Shown: piece after piece, positions 6,052 through 12,600 of the stretch | Layout of the letters: every line of letters starts with the position of its first letter | How positions within the stretch are numbered: the first letter of the stretch is position 1 | From: an uncultured Clostridia bacterium | GTDB lineage: Bacteria; Bacillota; Clostridia; Christensenellales; CAG-138 | NCBI GenBank assembly: GCA_937900325.1 | Contig: CALCEX010000066.1 | Coordinates: forward strand, 1 to 12,786 | Reading direction: 5' to 3' | Length of the DNA: 12,786 nucleotides | Notes under the pieces: model-generated | The model's database searches: none | Told to the model about the DNA's origin: nothing | The model's input: the letters and a program-made list of their open reading frames with translations, nothing else | Translations under genes and position numbers: made by a program

Positions 6052-6423
6052 ATGTTTAACAAGGAACAGTTTATTGAAGATATCAAAGCCATGACCGTTC
6101 TGGAGCTGGCCGACCTCGTAAAGGCTCTTGAAGATGAGTTCGGCGTATCCGCCGCCGCCACCGCCGTTGCAGTAGCCGGCCCCGCCGCCGCCGCTGAGGC
6201 AGTTGAAGAGAAGACCGAGTTCGACGTTATCCTGAAGGAAGTCGGCCCCGAGAAGATCAAGGTCATCAAGGTCGTCCGCGAGCAGACCGGCCTCGGCCTG
6301 AAGGAAGCCAAGGAAGTCGTAGACAACGCTCCCAAGGCCGTCAAGGAAGGCGTATCCAAGGAGGATGCCGAGAAGATCGCCGCCGCTTTCAAGGAAGTCG
6401 GCGCTACCTGCGAGATCAAGTAA
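6052..6423 (+). CDS. rplL: 50S ribosomal protein L7/L12
   Basis: The 123-residue acidic stalk protein has the expected layout. The N-terminal dimerisation domain (1-30) is followed by an Ala-rich hinge (about 34-52) and a C-terminal domain (about 55-123) containing EKIKVIKVVREQTGLGLKEA (67-86), which recruits translational GTPases. AGGAGG (6038-6043) lies 8 bases before the ATG. Isoleucine codons are ATC or ATT only. A strong terminator follows directly, and rpoB, the usual next gene in this cluster, is absent. Confidence 0.99.
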   Translation: MFNKEQFIEDIKAMTVLELADLVKALEDEFGVSAAATAVAVAGPAAAAEAVEEKTEFDVILKEVGPEKIKVIKVVREQTGLGLKEAKEVVDNAPKAVKEGVSKEDAEKIAAAFKEVGATCEIK

Positions 6424-6440
6424 GCTTGATTGCATAAATT

Positions 6441-6479
6441 TCGAAGAAGTGGCTTTTAGCCACTTCTTCGAGTTTTTTT
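6441..6479 (+). terminator. Strong intrinsic terminator after rplL
   Basis: A perfect 13-bp stem, 6441-6453 with 6459-6471, has a five-base loop TTTTA and is followed by G and seven T residues (6473-6479). It ends the ribosomal protein operon. The downstream gene is on the other strand. Confidence 0.96.
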
Positions 6480-6483
6480 CCGT

Positions 6484-6584
6484 TTTGACGCACACCCCCC
6501 CAGGGGGCCTTCTCTCGCCCCTTCGGGTCAATTCATCTTGTGTCGTCAAAGCCGGAATAAACTTAAGGGGCTGCGGCCCCTTAA
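6484..6584. repeat. Structured GC-rich intergenic segment with nested inverted repeats
   Basis: Between two terminators lies a segment with no reading frame I can support. TTTGACG-C-ACAC (6484-6495) and GTGTCGTCAAA (6540-6550) form an 11-bp inverted repeat with one bulge. They enclose smaller pairings such as GGGGC (6504-6508) with GCCCC (6517-6521). Right of it is a perfect 9-bp hairpin, TTAAGGGGC (6563-6571) with GCCCCTTAA (6576-6584), loop TGCG, and no T-run. It could be a short dispersed repeat or a structured RNA. Nothing here proves either. Confidence 0.5.
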
Positions 6585-6609
6585 CAACCCTGAGGATTTT
6601 TGGCAGAGT

Positions 6610-6636
6610 AAAAGCCGGATATTTATCCGGCTTTTT
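6610..6636 (-). terminator. Terminator after dusB (bidirectional form)
   Basis: AGCCGGAT (6613-6620) pairs with ATCCGGCT (6625-6632) around the loop ATTT. The stem is flanked by A residues on the left and T residues on the right, so it can work in both directions. On the minus strand it begins just past the dusB stop codon. Confidence 0.85.
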
Positions 6637-6637
6637 G

Positions 6638-7606
6638 TTATTCGCTTATTTTATCCCTGTATTCCTCGATCATTTCAATGAGCGCCTCCGGGGTGGGGGC
6701 GAGGGTGGCGGCGGTGCGGAAAACCGAGGCGCCCTTCATGCCCCGGACATAGTAGGCGATGTGCTTGCGCATCTCTATCACGCCGCGGGGGCCCTTATGC
6801 GCCACAAGCCCCTTTATATGGGAAATGGCAAGGTCGAGCCGCTCTGCGTCTGAGGGGGGAACGTAGGGAACGCCCGCAAAGGCGGCCTTTACCTCCTCGA
6901 ATACATACGGGCTGCCCAGCGCGCCCCGGCCTATCATAACGCCGTCGCAGCCGGTGCGGGCCTTCATGGCTATGGCGGAGCTGCCGTCAGTTACGTCGCC
7001 GTTGCCTATTACCGGTATGGAGAGGGCCGCCTTTGCCTCGGCTATAACGTCCCAGTCCGCAGCGCCGGAATACATCTGATCCCGCGTGCGCCCGTGTATG
7101 GTAACAAAGGCCGCGCCGGAGGACTCCGCCATGCGGGCAAAGTCCACGCAGTTGACGTGATCCCCATCCCAGCCCTTGCGGAATTTCACGGAGACAGGCA
7201 GGCCGGAGGCCTTTACCACCGCCTCTATCACCCTTGCGGCGGCGGCAGGCTCCTTCATCAGGGCGCTGCCCTCGCCGTTGCCCGTTATCTTGGGGGCGGG
7301 GCAGCCCATATTGATGTCTATAAGGGCCAGCTCGCCGCGGTTTTCGCCGCATATACGGCGCGCCATCTCCGCCATGATGTCAGGCTCGCGCCCGAAAAGC
7401 TGTATGCCGCAGGGGCGCTCGTTCGGCGCGGTGGCCATAAGGTCTGAGCTTTTGCCGCCGTACTTCAGGCCCTTGGCGGATATCATCTCCGTGAAGGTGA
7501 AATCGCAGCCGTGCTCCCGGCAGATGGAGCGGTAGGTCATATCGGTAAACCCTGCCATGGGGGCCAGCAATACGGGGAATCCGGTTTTAAAAAATGAAAG
7601 TTCCAT
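6638..7606 (-). CDS. dusB: tRNA-dihydrouridine synthase DusB
   Basis: The 322-residue protein is a flavin enzyme of the Dus family, which reduces uridines in the tRNA D-loop with FMN and NADPH. Visible marks are LLAPMAGFTDMTYR (13-26), the catalytic cysteine in INMGCPAPK (C102), NGEGSALMK (110-118), KFRKGWD (141-147), HGRTRDQMYSG (171-181), GNGDV (201-205) and GRGALGSP (226-233). These patterns fit the DusB branch. Only a weak GAAG precedes the ATG, and the upstream gene stops 25 bases before, so translation may depend on coupling. dusB next to greA-lysS is a familiar Firmicutes neighbourhood, but here dusB is divergent from that pair. Confidence 0.95.
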   Translation of the reverse strand: MELSFFKTGFPVLLAPMAGFTDMTYRSICREHGCDFTFTEMISAKGLKYGGKSSDLMATAPNERPCGIQLFGREPDIMAEMARRICGENRGELALIDINMGCPAPKITGNGEGSALMKEPAAAARVIEAVVKASGLPVSVKFRKGWDGDHVNCVDFARMAESSGAAFVTIHGRTRDQMYSGAADWDVIAEAKAALSIPVIGNGDVTDGSSAIAMKARTGCDGVMIGRGALGSPYVFEEVKAAFAGVPYVPPSDAERLDLAISHIKGLVAHKGPRGVIEMRKHIAYYVRGMKGASVFRTAATLAPTPEALIEMIEEYRDKISE

Positions 7607-7631
7607 TGCTTCAAGCCGCTTCAGGGCGGGG

Positions 7632-8201
7632 CTAAGACTGCTGACCGGGAGTGGGAAGCTGAGAATAGTCCGGCGTGGGCAGGGGCTTTTCGGCGGGATT
7701 CTGCTTGAGCAGTATCATGTCGCTGATGTACCAGCGCCCATTGACCCTTTTCAGCTTTACATTGTAGGTTGCGGGTATCCATTGGGGAAGCTGCGCGTCG
7801 GGGTCCGTGCCCTCAAGGGGCGAGCCGGAAACCGAGAGCATCTTTTCGTATACCTTTACGGTGGCGGAGCTGCCCCAGGGCAGCGCAAGTATGCTCTTCA
7901 CTTCTATTTTATATATGAAGTTGGTCACGCTGAAGCTGGAGTATGCGCCGTCATAAAGCGCCGGGTCCTGGGCGATAAAGCTCTCGGTAAAGTATTCCGT
8001 CAGGGAGGATATTTCGCCCCCCTGCAAAATGTACCCCGCGCGCAGCTCGAGGCCCTCCGTTACCAGGATATATATGTTGCTTATGTTCATCGCGGCGACG
8101 AAGGCGGTAAGGCACAGGACTACTATGAGCGCTATGACCAGCAGCGTCCTGAGAAGATACCATATTGAGCGCCGGGCGATGGCGTATTGATTCTTAGGCA
8201 T
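7632..8201 (-). CDS. Hypothetical single-pass membrane protein
   Basis: The chosen start at 8201 has AAGGAG (8215-8210) at suitable spacing and gives 189 residues. The frame is open for 24 more codons to 8273, but that extension has no ribosome binding site and a non-native-looking composition. A basic N-terminus (residues 1-18) and one strong membrane helix (about 13-38) predict an anchored protein with its C-terminus outside. The outer part (about 40-189) contains a SNIYILVTEGLELRAGYIL segment and a beta-rich region near KVYEKMLSVSGS and NVKLKRVNGRWYISDMILL. It ends in a Pro/Gln-rich tail. The RWYISDM pattern recalls small NTF2-like or DUF4878-type extracellular domains, but I cannot assign a family. 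It precedes dusB by 25 bases and probably shares its transcript. Confidence 0.8.
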   Translation of the reverse strand: MPKNQYAIARRSIWYLLRTLLVIALIVVLCLTAFVAAMNISNIYILVTEGLELRAGYILQGGEISSLTEYFTESFIAQDPALYDGAYSSFSVTNFIYKIEVKSILALPWGSSATVKVYEKMLSVSGSPLEGTDPDAQLPQWIPATYNVKLKRVNGRWYISDMILLKQNPAEKPLPTPDYSQLPTPGQQS

Positions 8202-8287
8202 TATCAAAGCTCCTTGCTGCGCATTCAGGGCCGGCGGGCCAAAGCCCCGGCGAAGGCGGAAATTATCAGGCATTCAATCCCTATCCT

Positions 8288-8316
8288 ATAATAGCACACG
8301 GCGGGGCGGGACGCAA
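8288..8316 (-). promoter_or_regulatory. Candidate extended -10 promoter for the hypothetical-dusB unit
   Basis: On the minus strand TGC TATTAT (8296-8288) gives an extended -10 with a 5/6 hexamer. A poor -35 (TTGCGT, 8316-8311) lies at 17-base spacing. The start would be near 8281, about 80 bases before the chosen ATG. Confidence 0.5.
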
Positions 8317-8329
8317 ATGAACAAAGTGT

Positions 8330-8367
8330 GATAACAGCCCGTTTTTTCCCGAAAACAGCCCGCTTTT
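8330..8367 (+). repeat. Direct repeat with 21-bp period upstream of the greA promoter
   Basis: GATAACAGCCCGTTTTT (8330-8346) and GAAAACAGCCCGCTTTT (8351-8367) match at 15 of 17 positions, with starts 21 bases apart, close to two helical turns. The second copy ends one base before the -35 of the greA promoter. This is the layout of a tandem binding site for a transcription factor, although no factor is identified. Confidence 0.6.
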
Positions 8368-8368
8368 C

Positions 8369-8397
8369 TTGACAAAGGGAAGCTGCGCACATATAAT
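8369..8397 (+). promoter_or_regulatory. Perfect consensus sigma-A promoter for greA-lysS
   Basis: TTGACA (8369-8374), exactly 17 bases, TATAAT (8392-8397): both hexamers are perfect. The start near 8404 gives a short leader of about 24 bases that contains the AAGGAGG site (8413-8419). Confidence 0.93.
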
Positions 8398-8427
8398 TAT
8401 TTTACCTATGTTAAGGAGGAAAAAGCA

Positions 8428-8898
8428 ATGGCAGAAGTTCGTCTTACCAAAGAAGGCGTTGAAAAATACGAGAAGCGGCTGGAGTACCTTAAAACCACGG
8501 GCCGCACCGAAATAGCGGAGCAGATAAAGATAGCGCGCTCCTTCGGCGACCTTTCCGAAAACGCCGAGTACGACGCGGCCAAGATAGAGCAGGCGCGCAT
8601 GGAATACGAAATAGTCGAAATAGAGGCCATGCTGCGCAACGTGGTCATAATCGACGAGGACAATATAAATACCGACGTTGTGAACGTCGGCAACACCATA
8701 ACCGTCAAGAACAGGACGCTGGATAAGGAGCTGACCTTTCAGATAGTGGGCAGCGCGGAGGCCAACCCCATGGAGAAGCGCATATCCAACGAGTCCCCCG
8801 TGGGCAAGGGGCTGCTGGGGCATAAGCTCCACGAGACCGTCACCATCCAGACCCCCGGCGGCCCGGCGGAGTTTGAAATACTGAACATAAGCAAGTAA
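8428..8898 (+). CDS. greA: Transcription elongation factor GreA
   Basis: The 156-residue protein has the GreA layout. An N-terminal coiled coil (about 1-75) is followed by a globular C-terminal domain. The loop ARSFGDLSENAEYDAAK (36-52) contains Asp41 and Glu44, the acidic pair that enters the RNA polymerase secondary channel and promotes cleavage of backtracked RNA. The C-terminal region holds the family-typical SPVGKGLLG (122-130). AAGGAGG lies 8 bases upstream. lysS follows after 21 bases in the same operon, a common Firmicutes arrangement. Confidence 0.98.
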   Translation: MAEVRLTKEGVEKYEKRLEYLKTTGRTEIAEQIKIARSFGDLSENAEYDAAKIEQARMEYEIVEIEAMLRNVVIIDEDNINTDVVNVGNTITVKNRTLDKELTFQIVGSAEANPMEKRISNESPVGKGLLGHKLHETVTIQTPGGPAEFEILNISK

Positions 8899-8919
8899 TT
8901 CAGGATAAAAGAGGGAGCT

Positions 8920-10437
8920 ATGGAAGAAAAGACGCAGAACCCAAACCTTGAGCCGGAAAAGGAAATGACTGAGGCGGAGCTTTCGGAGCTTTTGCAGATA
9001 CGCCGCGATAAGCTGAAGGCCCTTCAGGACGAAGGCATGGACCCCTTTAAAAAGGTCCGCTACGACCAGCAGTTTTACAGCACCGACATAACCTCGGATT
9101 ACGATTCCTTTGAGGATAAGACGGTAAGCGTCGCAGGCAGGATGATGTCCAAGCGGATAATGGGCAAGGCCAGCTTTGCGCACATACTGGACTACAAGGG
9201 CGATATACAGATATACGTCAGGCGGGACGATATAGGCGAGGAGAGCTACGCCCGCTTCAAGACCTTCGACATAGGCGATATCATAGGCGTAGTGGGCAGG
9301 GTATTCAAGACCCGCACCGGCGAAATATCCATACACGCGGAGAAGGTGGAGCTTCTGAGCAAGTCGCTTCGGCCGCTGCCGGAGAAGTTCCACGGGCTGA
9401 AGGACCCGGAGCTTCGCTACCGCCAGCGCTTCGTCGATCTTATCGTGAACCCCGAGGTGCGCGATACCTTCATAAAGCGCAGCATAATAATATCCGAAAT
9501 GCGAAGCTGGCTCAACAATAGGGGCTTTATAGAGGTGGAGACCCCCGTGCTCAACACCACCGCCTCCGGCGCCTCGGCGCGGCCCTTCATAACCCACCAC
9601 AACACGCTGGATATAGATATGTACATGCGCATAGCTACCGAGCTGCACCTGAAGATGTGCATAGTGGGCGGGCTTGAGCGGGTATATGAGATAGGCCGCA
9701 TCTTCCGCAACGAGGGCATGGACGCCACCCATAACCCCGAGTTCACCACAATAGAGCTTTATCAGGCCTATACCGACTACAAGGGCATGATGGAGCTTGC
9801 CGAGGGAGTAATAGACCATTGCTGCAAGGCGGTAAACGGCGGCAGGACGAAGATAACCTATCAGGGCAATGAAATAGACCTTACCGCCCCCTTTAAGCGC
9901 GTAACCATGAACGACGCCGTAAAGGAAAAGACCGGCGTGGACTTTATGAGCCTGACGGACGAGCAGGCCCGGGCAGAGGCGAAGCGGCTGGGTATAGAGG
10001 TAGAGGATAAGACCGCCTCCGCGGGCAAGATACTGCCCATGGCGTTTGACGCATTTGTTGAGGATACCCTTATACAGCCCACCTTTGTCATAGACTATCC
10101 GGTGGAAATATCCCCCCTTTCCAAGCGCAAGCCGGACGATCCCCGCCTTACCGAGCGCTTTGAGCTGTTCATAGCCGGGCATGAGTACGCCAACGCCTTC
10201 TCCGAGCTGAACGACCCCATCGACCAGCGGGGCCGCTTCATACAGCAGGCAATGGAGCGCGCCAAGGGCGACGACGAGGCCATGATGATAGACGAGACCT
10301 TCTGCACCGCCCTCGAATACGGTATGCCCCCCACAGGCGGCATCGGATTGGGCATAGACCGGCTGGTGATGCTGCTTACCGACAGCCCCACCATACGCGA
10401 CGTGCTGCTGTTCCCCACGATGAAGCCAAACGCATAA
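8920..10437 (+). CDS. lysS: Lysyl-tRNA synthetase, class II
   Basis: The 505-residue enzyme charges tRNA-Lys with lysine in the cytoplasm. After a short charged N-terminus comes the OB-fold anticodon-binding domain (about 65-150), then the class II catalytic core. Motif 1 includes GFIEVETPVLNTTASGASAR (202-221), motif 2 includes FRNEGMDATHNPEFT (262-276), and motif 3 is GIGLGIDRLVMLL (474-486). The length is normal. The ribosome binding site is a weaker GAGGGAG (8911-8917) very near the ATG. Isoleucine is mostly ATA, in contrast to the ribosomal protein genes. It is last in the greA operon, and a terminator follows. Confidence 0.98.
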   Translation: MEEKTQNPNLEPEKEMTEAELSELLQIRRDKLKALQDEGMDPFKKVRYDQQFYSTDITSDYDSFEDKTVSVAGRMMSKRIMGKASFAHILDYKGDIQIYVRRDDIGEESYARFKTFDIGDIIGVVGRVFKTRTGEISIHAEKVELLSKSLRPLPEKFHGLKDPELRYRQRFVDLIVNPEVRDTFIKRSIIISEMRSWLNNRGFIEVETPVLNTTASGASARPFITHHNTLDIDMYMRIATELHLKMCIVGGLERVYEIGRIFRNEGMDATHNPEFTTIELYQAYTDYKGMMELAEGVIDHCCKAVNGGRTKITYQGNEIDLTAPFKRVTMNDAVKEKTGVDFMSLTDEQARAEAKRLGIEVEDKTASAGKILPMAFDAFVEDTLIQPTFVIDYPVEISPLSKRKPDDPRLTERFELFIAGHEYANAFSELNDPIDQRGRFIQQAMERAKGDDEAMMIDETFCTALEYGMPPTGGIGLGIDRLVMLLTDSPTIRDVLLFPTMKPNA

Positions 10438-10473
10438 GGGCATAAAAAGGGGATAAAATGTAATATCCAAACT

Positions 10474-10508
10474 AAGATCCTCGAGTCAGTTGACACGGGG
10501 ATCTTTTT
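10474..10508 (+). terminator. Intrinsic terminator after lysS
   Basis: AAGATCC (10474-10480) pairs with GGATCTT (10499-10505), and the stem runs into TTTTT (10504-10508). The interior can form a small GTC/GAC hairpin (10485-10494). The loop region is longer than usual but the T-run and position are right. The rest of the gap to 10592 is AT-rich leader with no promoter I can support. Confidence 0.72.
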
Positions 10509-10592
10509 GGCTTTACTCTTGTAGGGCTGAATAAGGAACCGGAATACGGGGTAATACCTGTATATCTATAAAGCAAAAATGGAGGGTGAAAG

Positions 10593-12503
10593 ATGAAAAG
10601 AACGAAGAGGGTATGGGCGCTCACGCTTGCGCTTCTCACGGTGCTCTGCCTGCTGAGCGGCACGGCGCTGGCGGAGGGAGAGTATTACTGGCACAGGGGC
10701 AGCGCGGAGGGAAACACAAAAACCTATTACCAGCGCAGCGTCCACAGGATATGCGATGGCGGATATATCCCCGCCATATATAATATCGTAGACGGCGCGG
10801 GAAAACAGTATGAGGTATACTGCTGCGACTTTGAGACGGATATATTGAATACTGGAAAAGAGATAGCTTATCGCAGGCTGACGCTGGAAAACTCAAACTA
10901 TTATTCGCCCGAAAACGCAAAAAAGATACGCGCCATAGTGCTTAATTCATACCCCGCGCTGTCATTGGAGGAAATGAAGGCGAGGATGAGTGAGGCGGGC
11001 TATGCGCTCAATGCCGGAGCATCCGAGGAGCAGCTGCTTTCCGGCGCGCAGCGGGCGATATGGCAGTGCTCCAACAACGGCTCGGTAAACAGTCAGGCGG
11101 CGTATAGGTACAGCTTGAAAATAAAGGACGGCTATGCGGACGTGATAAGGCCGCCGGAGGAAAAATATAAGGAAAGCAACGAGCAACATTATAATGAAAT
11201 AAACGAAAACGTGCAGAAGGTCTACAACTACCTCATAAGCATTGCTCCCGAGTCCGCCCCCGCCGGCGGCATAGTCCTCAACGGCGTGACAGCCGCCCCG
11301 CTGAGCACCGGCACAAGCGGCACTGCGGACGTGCTGCTGAAGTTTAAGCTGGAAAACGACAGGCACGGCGGCATAACGCTCAACGAAAGGGACGAGCTTA
11401 CCCTCACGGCAAACGGTAAGGCCTTCCCCCGCTCTGAATGGAAAAACGAGGGAAACGGCGAATACTCGGTGATGCTCAGCGGAGTGACAGCCGGGGAGGA
11501 TATACCCCTGACGGTATCGGGAAAGCAGTATCTTGAAAAGGACGCGTATTTCTATGAGCCGGTGAGCGGCAGGAAGGCCGCGCAGTGCTTTGTGGGTGTT
11601 GCGGAGGGCATGACGCCGGTATTTGCCAGCGGCAGCTTCAGGATAGACGAACATACGGAGCAGGCGGCGTACCTGCAGGTGGAAAAGACCAGCAATATGC
11701 CGGGCACATATAAATTCAACGTGTATAATGTGAAGGACGACGGCACGAAGGGCGAGCTTGTAAAGGCAATAGAGCTGACAACCACCAAAGAGAACCCCCG
11801 CGCCGCGTCCGGGAAAATACTCCTTCACATCGGTAACTATATAGTGGAGGAAGAAGACGCGATAAGGGCGGGCTATACGCTTACCGTAAAGGCGGATGGC
11901 AGGGAATATACCGTCAACAGCGAGACGGACGAAAGGCCCTCGGCGAAGGTGACGCTCAGCGCGGGCGGCAGCGCGGAGGTAAAGGTGGAGTTCGCCAACC
12001 GCTATGAGGAAATGCCCTCGTCCTTCGGCTTCAAAAAGACGGACGAATACGGCAGGGGGCTAAAGGGCGCGGTGTTTGCCCTGTTCAAGGATGAGGCCTG
12101 CACGGAGCAGACCGGATACAGACAGACCTCGGACTCCGACGGCGGCGTGAAGTTCCCGAAGATACCCGTAGGCATTTATTATATGAAGGAGACCGCCGCC
12201 CCCTATGGCTATTACCTCAATGGCGAGGTGTTCAAGGTAGAGGTGCTGGTGCAGGCTCAGAGCGGCAGCGACAATGTGTCCATATACCGCAGGGACGCGC
12301 AGGCACAGGACGGATGGGCAAAGACGGAGGGCGAGCTGACGGTGAAGAACAGCCGTGAGCCGGAGGATAACACCCCTGAGGAGCCGGTCCCCCTGATAGT
12401 GGTAATGCCAAAGACCGGCGACGGCAGCGCGCTGATGAGCGCTCTGGGGCTGCTGCTGGCGGCCGCCGCATCGTGGGCGCTCAGGCGAAGGATAAAGGGA
12501 TAA
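10593..12503 (+). CDS. Cys-Gln thioester-forming surface adhesin with CnaB domains and sortase signal
   Basis: The 636-residue protein has a signal peptide (MKRTKRVWAL..., cleavage likely near ALA-EGE at 27-28). The N-terminal region fits a thioester domain: YCCD (76-79) and AQRAIW (152-157) match the family's YCxD and Q-x-aromatic-rich motifs, so Cys77 and Gln153 could form an internal thioester that bonds covalently to host proteins. A beta-rich middle part (about 226-335) is followed by two CnaB-like modules. One is about 360-471, with Lys365, acidic Glu419/420 and Asn469. The other is about 477-587, with Lys482, Glu533 in the E-box YYMKETAAPYGYY, and Asn586; these could form isopeptide bonds. 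The end is MPKTG (605-609), a membrane helix (612-630) and RRRIKG, a sortase signal with Met in place of Leu. GGAGG (10581-10585) sets the start. No sortase or pilin gene is in the window. Confidence 0.9.
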   Translation: MKRTKRVWALTLALLTVLCLLSGTALAEGEYYWHRGSAEGNTKTYYQRSVHRICDGGYIPAIYNIVDGAGKQYEVYCCDFETDILNTGKEIAYRRLTLENSNYYSPENAKKIRAIVLNSYPALSLEEMKARMSEAGYALNAGASEEQLLSGAQRAIWQCSNNGSVNSQAAYRYSLKIKDGYADVIRPPEEKYKESNEQHYNEINENVQKVYNYLISIAPESAPAGGIVLNGVTAAPLSTGTSGTADVLLKFKLENDRHGGITLNERDELTLTANGKAFPRSEWKNEGNGEYSVMLSGVTAGEDIPLTVSGKQYLEKDAYFYEPVSGRKAAQCFVGVAEGMTPVFASGSFRIDEHTEQAAYLQVEKTSNMPGTYKFNVYNVKDDGTKGELVKAIELTTTKENPRAASGKILLHIGNYIVEEEDAIRAGYTLTVKADGREYTVNSETDERPSAKVTLSAGGSAEVKVEFANRYEEMPSSFGFKKTDEYGRGLKGAVFALFKDEACTEQTGYRQTSDSDGGVKFPKIPVGIYYMKETAAPYGYYLNGEVFKVEVLVQAQSGSDNVSIYRRDAQAQDGWAKTEGELTVKNSREPEDNTPEEPVPLIVVMPKTGDGSALMSALGLLLAAAASWALRRRIKG

Positions 12504-12518
12504 TGTGAAAAAAAGAGG

Positions 12519-12534
12519 GGGGGCTAAAGCTCCC
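12519..12534 (-). terminator. Candidate terminator in the convergent gap, minus direction
   Basis: Read on the minus strand, GGGAGC (12534-12529) pairs with GCCCCC (12524-12519) with one mismatch around TTTA. A C and T-rich stretch follows, ending in seven T residues (12514-12508). It would stop transcription leaving the recombinase gene, a few bases before the adhesin stop codon. Confidence 0.5.
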
Positions 12535-12564
12535 TGCTGGTAAGGCAGTAAAATCAAATTTCCT

Positions 12565-12600
12565 GGAACAGGCATGATCTCGGTCATGCCTGTTCCGCTT
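12565..12600. terminator. Perfect 13-bp inverted repeat between adhesin and recombinase ends
   Basis: The arms 12565-12577 and 12584-12596 are perfectly complementary with a six-base loop. On the plus strand the stem is followed by GCTTTT, so it can act as a terminator for the adhesin. The right arm contains the last codons and the stop of the recombinase gene on the other strand. Confidence 0.7.

Noticed and set aside
8202..8273. A longer start (8273) for the hypothetical membrane protein
   Set aside because: The extra 24 residues lack a ribosome binding site and would nearly abut the predicted transcription start. The ATG at 8201 has AAGGAG at good spacing.
8281..10470. A 729-codon open frame on the minus strand opposite greA-lysS
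   Set aside because: It lies entirely opposite two certain genes, has no ribosome binding site or recognisable domain, and its Tyr/Gly/His-rich product reflects the complement of their codons.
10510..10592. A promoter for the adhesin gene (TTGTAG near 10519, TATAAA at 10567)
   Set aside because: No pair of hexamers has both acceptable spacing and good match, so I did not list one. The promoter may be weak or need an activator.
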